Below are positions 6,810 to 12,953 of a stretch of 13,364 nt of DNA, one piece after another; position 1 is the first letter of the stretch, and every line of letters begins with the position of its first letter. The notes beneath the pieces were generated by a model. It saw only the letters and a program-made list of their open reading frames with translations, did not search any database and had not been told where the DNA came from. The position numbers were made by a program, and so were the translations under genes. This DNA comes from BOG-908 sp964247675 (GTDB lineage: Bacteria; Pseudomonadota; Alphaproteobacteria; Acetobacterales; Acetobacteraceae). Location of the stretch: assembly GCA_964247675.1 (NCBI GenBank), contig CAXTVW010000096.1, positions 1-13,364 of the forward strand. The letters are read 5' to 3'.

Positions 6810-7562
6810 TTAGGGGCCAAGCACGGCAACGGCGGTATCGAGGCGGCCGGCCAGGGATGTGGCCGTGAGCTGGACGCGCGAACCCGGCCGGAGAGCGGCC
6901 TGCCTGCCGAGTACTGCCCAGCGCCGTTCGCTTCCGGCAAGCACGTAGTAGTTCGTGTTGCTCTCCAGGCCGATCCTTGCACCGCCGATGAGGAGCGCGG
7001 GCGCGAACAGCCGGTCGTGCCGCGCACCGCTGTTGCGCGCCACGAGAACCGCGCCCGCACCTTGGCGCTCCACATGCATGTCCAGGTCGGCCGGACCCGC
7101 GGCTTGCGGTTCGGCGAACAGGGGAATGGAAAACCGCAAGGCGATCGTCACGCCCTTGGCGTTGGCACTCGGCAGCTGGTCGAACAGCAGCCGGTAGGCC
7201 GTCTCCGAGGTTGCCGGCGCGTTGCGCAGCACCAGCCGGACGAGCTGCGTTCCGCCTGCCGGTATCTCGAAGATCGGCGGGCTGGCCTCCAGAACCTGGG
7301 TGGGCGACAGGACATCCTGTCCGCCCTGCTGCCGCCAGCTGAAGCTGCGGACCTGCATCCCGGTCGCCTGATCCATGTGGTTGGTTACGGTCACCGTGGT
7401 GACCGTCTCGCCCGCCGCGAGTTCAAGGCTCACCGGCGCCACCTGCAGGCCCTGTGCCGCGGCTGGCGCGTGTTCGAGCGCCAGCCCCGCCACAGCCACG
7501 GCCACCACGCGGAACCCGAGCGCCACCATCCAAGACAAACCCGGCCACCGAGCCTGCGCCAT
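6810..7562 (-). CDS. Periplasmic pilus chaperone (PapD-like, Csu-type)
   Basis: A 250-residue periplasmic protein that folds and caps pilin subunits by donor-strand complementation. After a signal peptide (core VVAVAVAGLALEHAPAAA, cut near residue 36) comes the PapD N-domain: LQVAPVSLELAAGETVTTV, FSWRQ...LSPTQVLEASPPIFEIPAGGTQLVRLVLR, shown here in pieces, and the family signature AYRLLFDQLP with Arg124. The C-domain ends LAGRLDTAVAVLGP. The ATG at 7562 is chosen because it begins a normal signal peptide and lies ten bases after the pilin stop. An upstream start would overlap the pilin gene and add a basic leader. The ribosome binding site is weak, which suggests coupling to pilin translation. 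Confidence 0.88.
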   Translation of the reverse strand: MAQARWPGLSWMVALGFRVVAVAVAGLALEHAPAAAQGLQVAPVSLELAAGETVTTVTVTNHMDQATGMQVRSFSWRQQGGQDVLSPTQVLEASPPIFEIPAGGTQLVRLVLRNAPATSETAYRLLFDQLPSANAKGVTIALRFSIPLFAEPQAAGPADLDMHVERQGAGAVLVARNSGARHDRLFAPALLIGGARIGLESNTNYYVLAGSERRWAVLGRQAALRPGSRVQLTATSLAGRLDTAVAVLGP

Positions 7563-7572
7563 CGTTGCGCGT

Positions 7573-8064
7573 TCAGTAAGACAGGGTCGCGGTAACGACA
7601 TCGGCGTAAGCGCCTGGCGCTGCCTGCAGGCCCGCCGCGATCGTTCCATAGACGGTCACGACCTGCGACAGACCGTTGCCGGTACCACTGACGGTGTTGG
7701 TGGTCCACGGCGACGAATGGCCGGAATCCGTGTACAGCGAATACGCCAGCGTCGTTCCCGAAGTCAGGTTATAGAGCAGCCGAGCCGACTGCGTAGCACC
7801 CGTCGTCGTTCCCTGGTTCAGACCGATCGTGTAAGGAGACGTGGCGGTGCAGACGACAGCGAGCGTGGCGGAAGCCGATGTCAGCGTCTGGGCGTAGTTG
7901 CCGAAAGCCAGCGGTGTCGCAACGATGGTGCAGCTGGACAGCGCAGTCGCCGAGACCGCAATGTTTGCGGTGGCAGTGGTGGCAACGGCCGGCCCGACCT
8001 GACCGGCAAGAACTGCTGCTGACAAGACCGGCCTGAGATACACGCTGGCTCTCCTGATAATCAT
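7573..8064 (-). CDS. Spore coat U domain major pilin of Csu-type pilus
   Basis: A 163-residue secreted pilin. The signal peptide (IIRRASVYL basic start, core VLSAAVLAGQVG, cut near AVA-TT) is followed by NIAVSATALSSC (34-45), LAFGNY, Cys72 pairing with Cys45, YSLYTD (108-113), VYGTI (138-142) and the family-closing PGAYADVVTATLSY. The N-terminal segment is the likely donor strand for the next subunit, as in CsuA/B. First position in the operon and small single-domain size suggest the major shaft subunit. The ATG at 8064 has GGAG six bases upstream. An in-frame ATG at 8094 lies in a hairpin loop without a Shine-Dalgarno and is less likely. Expected location: cell-surface pilus. Confidence 0.85.
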   Translation of the reverse strand: MIIRRASVYLRPVLSAAVLAGQVGPAVATTATANIAVSATALSSCTIVATPLAFGNYAQTLTSASATLAVVCTATSPYTIGLNQGTTTGATQSARLLYNLTSGTTLAYSLYTDSGHSSPWTTNTVSGTGNGLSQVVTVYGTIAAGLQAAPGAYADVVTATLSY

Positions 8065-8107
8065 GATCGGCTCCGGCTTGAATTTTGACTGCATCAAAAT
8101 GCCGGAG
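8065..8107 (-). promoter_or_regulatory. Pilin leader hairpin covering the Shine-Dalgarno
   Basis: In the minus-strand transcript, CUCCGGC (8107-8101) pairs with GCCGGAG (8077-8071), and AUUUUGA (8100-8094) pairs with UCAAAAU (8088-8082). The loop is UGCAG, with a four-base bulge UCAA on the 3' side. GGAG, the ribosome binding site of the pilin ATG at 8064, is the last part of the 3' arm. All 14 pairs are Watson-Crick. The inner ATTTTGA-CTGCA-TCAAAAT palindrome could instead be a protein-binding operator in DNA. Confidence 0.6.
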
Positions 8108-8306
8108 AATAGTTAACAGGATGTTTTAGGCGAGAAAGAACCGCGCGGCAGCAGCCGTGGCTATCATCGGCCAAGCGGTTCCCGACCCCCCGCATCGTTG
8201 CGGAATGCATTACTCACGCGCAATGCTGTGATGCAGCGGAAACTCTTAAATGCCGCAACTCCCCCGCGCCAGCTCCGTTCCGGTATCCAGACAACGGACC
8301 CGAAAC

Positions 8307-8573
8307 GTGACACGTTCTTCCAGCCCTGCTTTCTGCACAATTATTGCAGCCGCATATGGTTTGCTGAGTGTCACCTGTGCTTCGGCTGCGGTGACCGCGT
8401 CGGCCACGATGGCTGTTTCAGCCACCGTGTTGCCGCAATGCTCGGAACACGCCTGCGCGGCAGGCGCGCCGCGCACGGAACAGGTCGTGACAGTAGCCGA
8501 CGCCGGCGCGAACCCTGCTCAACCCAAGCCGGCTTCCGCGCTGACCAGCAAGATGTTGGTCATCACCTACTAA
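8307..8573 (+). CDS. Short spore-coat-U-like secreted protein, possibly a degenerate pilin
   Basis: An 88-residue ORF divergent from the pilus operon. It has a signal-like start (TRSSSPAF, then core CTIIAAAYGLLSVTCASA), then TMAVSATVLPQC at residues 34-45, nearly the same as NIAVSATALSSC at residues 34-45 of the neighbouring pilin, and ends LTSKMLVITY like a spore coat U last strand. The roughly 100 residues between these ends in a normal domain are mostly missing, so a complete fold is impossible. It is either a remnant with an internal deletion or a minimal peptide able to donate a strand. The GTG at 8307 is chosen for the signal peptide. An in-frame ATG at 8250 gives a 107-residue version. 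No strong ribosome binding site is visible for either. Confidence 0.45.
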   Translation: MTRSSSPAFCTIIAAAYGLLSVTCASAAVTASATMAVSATVLPQCSEHACAAGAPRTEQVVTVADAGANPAQPKPASALTSKMLVITY

Positions 8574-8698
8574 CGGCCACACGCTACCGCGTTTCTGTAA
8601 CCAGCACGCCGCGTCCCCGCGCAAACAGCCAAGCCGACGTGCCGGCGCGAGGAGCGATGTTCTCCGGATTGATCACCAGATAGCGGATAGCGTGCGTT

Positions 8699-9316
8699 TC
8701 AGGCGGCTACCCGGAGCTGCGTGATCTCTTCCATGGCCCCAGCCATCGCCGCCTGCGCCTTGTCAGGCCCCATCGCCAGCCCTTCCGCCTGTATCACGGT
8801 GATGTCGGTGATCCCGAAAAAGCCGAAGATCGCACGCAGGTAGGATGTCTGGTGTTCGAACGCCTCGAACGGACCGCCGGGCCCATACAGCCCGCCGCGC
8901 GAGGAGGCGATCACCACGCGCTTGCCGTGGATCAGCCCGACCGGACCCTGCGCCGTGTACTGGAACGTTTTGCCGGCGACCGCCAGGTAGTCGACCCAGG
9001 TCTTGAGCTGGGCGGGAACGCTGAAATTGTACATCGGCGCTCCGACGACCACGATGTCCGCGGCCAGGAACTCCCGCATCACGACCTGCTCGGTCCTCTC
9101 CTCCTCCTTGTGCTCCGGCGGCTGCGCTTCCGGCGTCACGCGTATGCCGGCCAAGTTGGCGGAATCGAGCACCGGCAGCGGCTCCGCCGCCAGATCCCGT
9201 CGTACGACGGTCAGGCCAGGGCTCTCGCCGGTCAGCTTGGCTACGATGGAAGCCGACAGCTTGCGGGTGACCGATTGTTCGCCGGTGATGCTGGAATCGA
9301 CATGCAGAAGGTTCAT
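8699..9316 (-). CDS. azoR: FMN-dependent NADH:azo/quinone oxidoreductase
   Basis: A 205-residue flavodoxin-fold enzyme that reduces quinones and azo compounds with NADH by two-electron steps in the cytoplasm. MNLLHVDSSITGEQSVT is the phosphate-binding start, PMYNFSVP (94-101) followed by LKTWVDYL is the FMN isoalloxazine loop, SRGG (139-142) is another FMN contact, and FGFFGITD (164-171) is the family C-terminal signature. Length matches AzoR (about 200). The ATG at 9316 has GAGG six bases upstream. It is transcribed divergently from the HxlR-type regulator 56 bases away, a common arrangement for electrophile- or quinone-responsive control. The physiological role is therefore probably detoxification of quinones rather than dye reduction. 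Confidence 0.92.
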   Translation of the reverse strand: MNLLHVDSSITGEQSVTRKLSASIVAKLTGESPGLTVVRRDLAAEPLPVLDSANLAGIRVTPEAQPPEHKEEERTEQVVMREFLAADIVVVGAPMYNFSVPAQLKTWVDYLAVAGKTFQYTAQGPVGLIHGKRVVIASSRGGLYGPGGPFEAFEHQTSYLRAIFGFFGITDITVIQAEGLAMGPDKAQAAMAGAMEEITQLRVAA

Positions 9317-9328
9317 CTACGCCTCGTT

Positions 9329-9351
9329 GGTGGTATCGGTTAGTAACCACC
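9329..9351. promoter_or_regulatory. Candidate HxlR operator between azoR and its regulator
   Basis: Within the 56-base divergent gap, GGTGGT (9329-9334) and ACCACC (9346-9351) are an inverted repeat, and nested in it is the perfect palindrome GGTTAGTAACC (9338-9348). HxlR proteins are winged-helix dimers that bind such palindromes next to the oxidoreductase gene they control. Binding is inferred from position and symmetry only. Confidence 0.45.
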
Positions 9352-9372
9352 CCGAAATCGGCGGAGCAGATC

Positions 9373-9774
9373 GTGGATCAAGAAGGCACACGAACCTTAC
9401 CCAGTATCACCCATGTGCCCGACGCCTGCAGCGCCACGCGGGACGTGCTGGCCCGGGTCGGCGACAAATGGTCGATGCTCGTGGTGGTGCTGCTGGGCGG
9501 CGGCCCGCGCCGCTTCAATGAGCTGAAACGCATGATCGACGGCATCTCCCAGCGCATGCTGAGCCTGACGCTGAAAGGGCTGGAGCGGGACGGCCTGGTC
9601 CGGCGCACCGTCACGCCCTCCATCCCGCCGCGGGTCGATTACGAGTTGACCGCACTTGGGGTGTCGCTTTGGGGGCCGGTCGAAGAGCTCGGCGCGTGGG
9701 CAAGGGCGCATCAGGGGGCTATGCAGGCGGCGCGGCGGGCGTTTGATGAAGGCAAGGAAGGCCTTCTTTTTTGA
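9373..9774 (+). CDS. HxlR family winged-helix transcriptional regulator
   Basis: A 133-residue DNA-binding protein. After a short tail with Cys19, the position of the redox-sensing Cys in YodB/QorR-type members, come GDKWSMLV (30-37), RRFNELKR (46-53), the recognition region ISQRMLSLTLKGLERDGLVRR (58-78, helix and turn) and the wing PRVDYELTALG (86-96). Together they form the HxlR fold, a dimeric winged helix. The GTG start has GGAG six bases upstream. It probably represses azoR and itself until Cys19 reacts with quinones or other electrophiles; this is inferred from the gene pair. The final GLLF and the TGA are encoded by repeat R4, so the native C-terminus was probably altered when the element arrived. 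Confidence 0.9.
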   Translation: MDQEGTRTLPSITHVPDACSATRDVLARVGDKWSMLVVVLLGGGPRRFNELKRMIDGISQRMLSLTLKGLERDGLVRRTVTPSIPPRVDYELTALGVSLWGPVEELGAWARAHQGAMQAARRAFDEGKEGLLF

Positions 9775-9935
9775 AAAAAAGAAGCAAAAAACTTTTGCTA
9801 CCTCGCCTGCACTGAGGCGCGGCGTAGTTCTGCCAGTGCGCGGTTTGGCATTGATGAAGCGCGCATTGGTGCAGGCGAGGTAGTAAAAGTTTTTTGGTTC
9901 TTTTTTTCAAAAAAGGACTGCTTGCTTTCTTTTGC
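9751..9935. repeat. Composite hairpin element R4 (full copy)
   Basis: The left A/T hairpin at 9763-9784 (CTTCTTTTTT/AAAAAAGAAG type) contains the stop codon of the HxlR gene. The core stem is at 9786-9812 and 9869-9895. The right hairpin at 9897-9918 has arms GTTCTTTTTT and AAAAAAGGAC, which need a T-G wobble at one pair. The left and right A/T hairpins can also pair with each other, extending the core stem outward, so two folds compete. The ends carry GGCAAGGAAGG and CTTGCTTTC. Confidence 0.87.
9786..9895. terminator. Probable bidirectional intrinsic terminator in R4
   Basis: The 27-base arms pair over their full length with only one wobble (G9797 with T9884). The GC part is CTACCTCGCCTGCAC (9798-9812) with GTGCAGGCGAGGTAG (9869-9883), flanked by AAAAAACTTTT on the left and AAAAGTTTTTT on the right. 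A GC stem followed by a T-run on either strand is the form of an intrinsic terminator. It lies between hxlR and hslV, which point the same way. The 56-base loop is unusually long. Confidence 0.55.
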
Positions 9936-9960
9936 TTCCTGAGAGCCTACGTCTCTCCCC

Positions 9961-10509
9961 ATGACTGATGACCCGATAGGCTGGCACGGCACAACGATCC
10001 TCTGCGTCCGCCACGGCGGCCAGGTCACCATGGCAGGTGACGGCCAGGTGACGATGGGCCAGACCGTGGTGAAGGGAAACGCCCGTAAGGTGCGCCGCAT
10101 CGGCGCCGACAGCAGCGTGCTCACCGGCTTCGCCGGCGCCACCGCGGACGCGTTCACCCTGTTGGAGAGGCTGGAGGCCAAGCTGGAGCGCTTCCCCAGC
10201 CAGCTGGAGCGCGCCTGCGTGGAACTGGCCAAGGACTGGCGCACGGACCGCTATCTGCGCCGGCTGGAGGCGATGATGGCGGTGGCCGACGCCACGCACA
10301 GCTACACCCTGACAGGCAACGGCGACGTGCTGGAACCCGAAGACGGCGTGATCGCCATAGGCTCAGGCGGCAACTACGCCCTGGCCGCCGCCCGCGCGCT
10401 GATCGGCGTAGAAGGCCTGAACTCGGAAGACATCGCGCGCCGCGCAATGGGAATAGCAGCCGACATCTGCGTCTATACCAACCACTCGCTAATCCTGGAG
10501 ACGCTGTAG
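9961..10509 (+). CDS. hslV: ATP-dependent protease peptidase subunit HslV
   Basis: A 182-residue proteasome-like Thr protease subunit of the HslVU (ClpQY) complex, which degrades misfolded and regulatory proteins in the cytoplasm. A ten-residue propeptide ends WHG. The nucleophile is Thr11, and Asp27 (AGDGQVTMG) and Lys43 (NARKVRR) take the places of Asp17 and Lys33 of the mature enzyme. TGFAGATADAFTLLERLE and IGSGGNYALAAARAL are standard family blocks. Full family length. The ATG at 9961 lacks a good Shine-Dalgarno, and a small GAGAG/CTCTC hairpin (9941-9957) precedes it. It is followed by hslU, but the pair is split by repeat R5 instead of being tightly coupled. Confidence 0.96.
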   Translation: MTDDPIGWHGTTILCVRHGGQVTMAGDGQVTMGQTVVKGNARKVRRIGADSSVLTGFAGATADAFTLLERLEAKLERFPSQLERACVELAKDWRTDRYLRRLEAMMAVADATHSYTLTGNGDVLEPEDGVIAIGSGGNYALAAARALIGVEGLNSEDIARRAMGIAADICVYTNHSLILETL

Positions 10510-10521
10510 AATCCGTCAGCC

Positions 10522-10583
10522 CCCGACAGGGAGCAAAAGTTTTTTGGTTCTTTTTTGCAAAAAAGAACTGCTTCCTTACTTCC
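10522..10583. repeat. Composite hairpin element R5 (right half only)
   Basis: The half copy begins with CCGACAGGGAG, the same box as in R2, followed by CAAAAGTTTTTTGG and the A/T hairpin 10547-10568 (GTTCTTTTTT/AAAAAAGAAC, loop GC). It ends CTGCTTCCTTACTTCC. There is no left half. It lies between the hslV stop and the hslU start. Confidence 0.82.
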
Positions 10584-10592
10584 GGATGTTTC

Positions 10593-11903
10593 ATGCCAGA
10601 CTTCACCCCAAGAGAAATCGTAGGCGAACTGGACCGCTTCATCGTAGGCCAGGCAGATGCCAAACGCGCTGTCGCGATCGCGCTGCGCAACCGCTGGCGC
10701 CGCGCGCAACTGCCGGATGGCGTGCGCGACGAAGTGGTGCCGAAGAACATCCTGATGATCGGCCCCACAGGCTGCGGCAAGACGGAGATCGCGCGCCGCC
10801 TGGCGAAGCTAGCACAGGCGCCGTTCCTGAAGGTGGAAGCAACCAAGTTTACCGAAGTGGGCTATGTCGGCCGTGATGTGGACAGCATCGTGCGGGACCT
10901 GGTCGAGGTCAGCCTCAACATGCTGCGCGAGACCAGCCGGCGCGACGTGGCCGCCCGCGCCGAACAGGCCGCGGAGGACAGGCTGGTGGACGCGCTCGTG
11001 GGTGCCACCGCCAGCGGCGACACGAAATCCAAGTTCCGCCGCATGCTTCGCGCCGGCGAGATGGAAGACAAGGATGTGGAGATCAGCGTCGCCGACAGCG
11101 GCGCCGGCATGGGCCAGATCGACATCCCCGGCATGCCGGCCGGCCAGATGATCAATCTCGGCGAGATGATGCGCGGCATGATGGGCGGCCGCCAGACGCA
11201 GAAGCGCATGAAGGTGTCCGACGCACGGCCGGTGCTGGCGCGCGAGGAAGCCGACAAGCTCGTCGATGCCGAACGCCTAACGAAAGATGCGGTGGAGCAC
11301 GCGGAGAACGCCGGCATCGTGTTCCTCGACGAGATCGACAAGGTGTGCGCGCGCTCCAGCGAAGGCGGCTTCCGGGGCGGCGACGTATCGCGCGAAGGCG
11401 TGCAGCGCGACCTGCTGCCGCTGATAGAGGGCACCACGGTTTCAACCAAATACGGCCCGGTGAAAACCGACCACATCCTGTTTATCGCGTCCGGCGCATT
11501 CCATTTGGCAAAGCCTGCGGACCTGTTGCCGGAACTGCAGGGCCGTCTGCCGATACGCGTGGAGCTGTCCCCGCTGACGCGCGCGGATCTGCGCCGCATC
11601 CTGACCGAGCCCGAGCACAACCTGCTGCTGCAATACACCGCGCTGATGCAAACCGAAGGCCTGACGCTCGACTTCGCAGAGGACGCCATCGACGCGCTCG
11701 CCGATCTTGCCGCCGACATTAACGACCGGGTCGAGAACATCGGCGCGCGGCGCCTGGCGACGGTGCTGGAAAAGCTTTTGGAGGAGATCAGCTTTTCCGC
11801 AAGCGATCGGGCCGGCGAGTCCGTCAAAGTGGATGCGGCTTATGTGAAGGAGAAGGTGGCGCCTCTTGCTGCCCGTGGAGATCTTAGCCGGTTCATATTG
11901 TGA
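10593..11903 (+). CDS. hslU: ATP-dependent protease ATPase subunit HslU
   Basis: A 436-residue AAA+ unfoldase that feeds substrates into HslV. The N-terminal TPREIVGELDRFIVGQADAK is typical. Walker A is GPTGCGKT (57-64), the pore loop is GYVG (90-93), the intermediate I domain spans roughly 110-240, and Walker B is VFLDEIDK (243-250). The C-terminal tail DLSRFIL is the segment that docks into HslV and activates it. Length fits the family. The ATG has only a weak GGA six bases upstream and lies just after repeat R5, so the relative dose of HslU to HslV may be set by R5. Cytoplasmic, forming hexamers that cap HslV rings. A further element, R6, starts right after the TGA. Confidence 0.97.
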   Translation: MPDFTPREIVGELDRFIVGQADAKRAVAIALRNRWRRAQLPDGVRDEVVPKNILMIGPTGCGKTEIARRLAKLAQAPFLKVEATKFTEVGYVGRDVDSIVRDLVEVSLNMLRETSRRDVAARAEQAAEDRLVDALVGATASGDTKSKFRRMLRAGEMEDKDVEISVADSGAGMGQIDIPGMPAGQMINLGEMMRGMMGGRQTQKRMKVSDARPVLAREEADKLVDAERLTKDAVEHAENAGIVFLDEIDKVCARSSEGGFRGGDVSREGVQRDLLPLIEGTTVSTKYGPVKTDHILFIASGAFHLAKPADLLPELQGRLPIRVELSPLTRADLRRILTEPEHNLLLQYTALMQTEGLTLDFAEDAIDALADLAADINDRVENIGARRLATVLEKLLEEISFSASDRAGESVKVDAAYVKEKVAPLAARGDLSRFIL

Positions 11904-11962
11904 AGGAAGCAAGCAGTTCTTTTTTGAAAAAAAGAACCAAAAAACTTTTTCGCCTGGCGAGG
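11904..11962. repeat. Composite hairpin element R6 (half copy, opposite orientation)
   Basis: Read on the minus strand this is the right half of the family: AAAAGTTTTTTGG, hairpin 11916-11937 with GTTCTTTTTT and AAAAAAGAAC arms, then CTGCTTGCTTCC. On the plus strand it begins one base after the hslU stop. A small TCGCC-T-GGCGA palindrome (11950-11960) stands where full copies have the GC core. It could weakly terminate minus-strand transcription. Confidence 0.82.
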
Positions 11963-11982
11963 TTTCATTCTGAGTCTTGCAT

Positions 11983-12795
11983 ATGGTGACCGAGTTGCCG
12001 CCGCTTCGGCAGGTTATTGGCGACTTTCGCCTGGATGCGCGGCGGAAGCTGGGTCAGCATTTTCTGCTGGACGAGAACCTGACAGCGAAGATCGCGCGGC
12101 AGGCAGGCGATCTGACTGACTGCAACGTTATCGAAGTGGGTCCTGGGCCAGGCGGCCTCACCCGCGCACTTCTCGGCACGCGAGCCGCGCGCATCGTGGC
12201 CGTGGAACTCGATCCCCGCGCTGCTGACGCCATACGTGCGCTGGCCGCCATGAGCGCCGGCCGGCTGGAGCTGGTGGAAGCCGACGCACTTTCCACCGAC
12301 CTGACAACGCTTGTGGCTGCACCACGGCAGGTTGTCGCCAACCTGCCCTATAACGTGGCCACACCTTTATTGATCGGCTGGCTGCGACAGGCCGCTCTAT
12401 GGCAGCGCCTCACGTTGATGTTCCAGCTCGAAGTAGCCGAACGCATCGCCGCGGCACCCGACACGGAAGCCTATGGCCGTCTGGCTGTGCTTGCCCAATG
12501 GGTGTGCGAGACAGAGTTCCTCATGCGCATCCCGCGGGAGGCATTCACCCCGCCACCCAAGGTGATTTCCGCCGTGGTAGGTTTTGTCCCGCGCGAAGTG
12601 CAGCCAGACGCAGCATTGTTCGCCAGCATGGAACGCCTGACCGCGGCAGCATTCGGCCAGCGCCGGAAAATGCTGCGTGGATCACTCAAGTCGCTTGGCG
12701 GCGAAGCCTTGCTGGAGCGCGCCGGGATAGATGCGCAGAGACGGGCGGAAACGTTGTCCGTCGCCGAATTCGAAGTGCTGGCAAGGCTTATCTGA
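11983..12795 (+). CDS. rsmA: 16S rRNA (adenine1518-N6/adenine1519-N6)-dimethyltransferase
   Basis: A 270-residue methyltransferase (KsgA) that dimethylates two adjacent adenines in the 3' helix of 16S rRNA, a late check in 30S subunit maturation, using S-adenosylmethionine. Visible motifs: KLGQHFLLDEN (22-32), SAM-binding EVGPGPGGLT (51-60), acidic ELD (75-77), DAL (101-103), catalytic NLPYN (120-124), and the C-terminal helical QRRKMLRGSLK (226-236). Length is normal. The ATG at 11983 is preferred to a TTG two codons upstream. The ribosome binding site is weak. It follows hslU by 79 bases that are mostly repeat R6, and no promoter is obvious, so it may be read from the hslVU transcript. Confidence 0.95.
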   Translation: MVTELPPLRQVIGDFRLDARRKLGQHFLLDENLTAKIARQAGDLTDCNVIEVGPGPGGLTRALLGTRAARIVAVELDPRAADAIRALAAMSAGRLELVEADALSTDLTTLVAAPRQVVANLPYNVATPLLIGWLRQAALWQRLTLMFQLEVAERIAAAPDTEAYGRLAVLAQWVCETEFLMRIPREAFTPPPKVISAVVGFVPREVQPDAALFASMERLTAAAFGQRRKMLRGSLKSLGGEALLERAGIDAQRRAETLSVAEFEVLARLI

Positions 12796-12853
12796 GTCAG
12801 TCTTGCAACGTGTGACAGATCCGACTTCACAAGGACTTCGACGTCTTTCGCTC

Positions 12854-12896
12854 GGCCTTGCGGCGTAAGCGTGTAGCGTAGCTTTACGCTTTGGCC
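12854..12896. terminator. Imperfect hairpin between convergent rsmA and a minus-strand gene
   Basis: GCGTAAGC (12863-12870) pairs with GCTTTACGC (12881-12889) with one bulged base, and GGCC (12854-12857) with GGCC (12893-12896) can extend the stem. It lies in the 158-base gap between convergent genes, where a shared terminator is expected. There is no good T-run, so the call is weak. Confidence 0.3.
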
Positions 12897-12953
12897 ATGC
12901 TTGAGAGAACCAACATCCGAGCCGGGCGCCTGCGCCGCGAATGCAACTGCTGC

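Noticed and set aside
8108..8140. Sigma-70 promoter for the pilus operon around TAACTAT (8109-8115, minus)
   Set aside because: No acceptable -35 at the right distance, and the implied start would cut the leader hairpin; not strong enough to annotate.
8246..8476. Minus-strand ORF opposite the short spore-coat-U-like gene
   Set aside because: It has no motif, while the plus strand has a signal peptide and pilin-like ends.
9719..9910. Small ORFs reading through the repeats, giving KKRTKKL or FFFEKKKQKTF peptides
   Set aside because: They recur wherever the element occurs and are translations of the A/T hairpins, not independent genes.
1..11962. CRISPR array or retron made from the repeated elements
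   Set aside because: Copies are kilobases apart and palindromic with no regular spacers, and no cas or reverse transcriptase gene is present.
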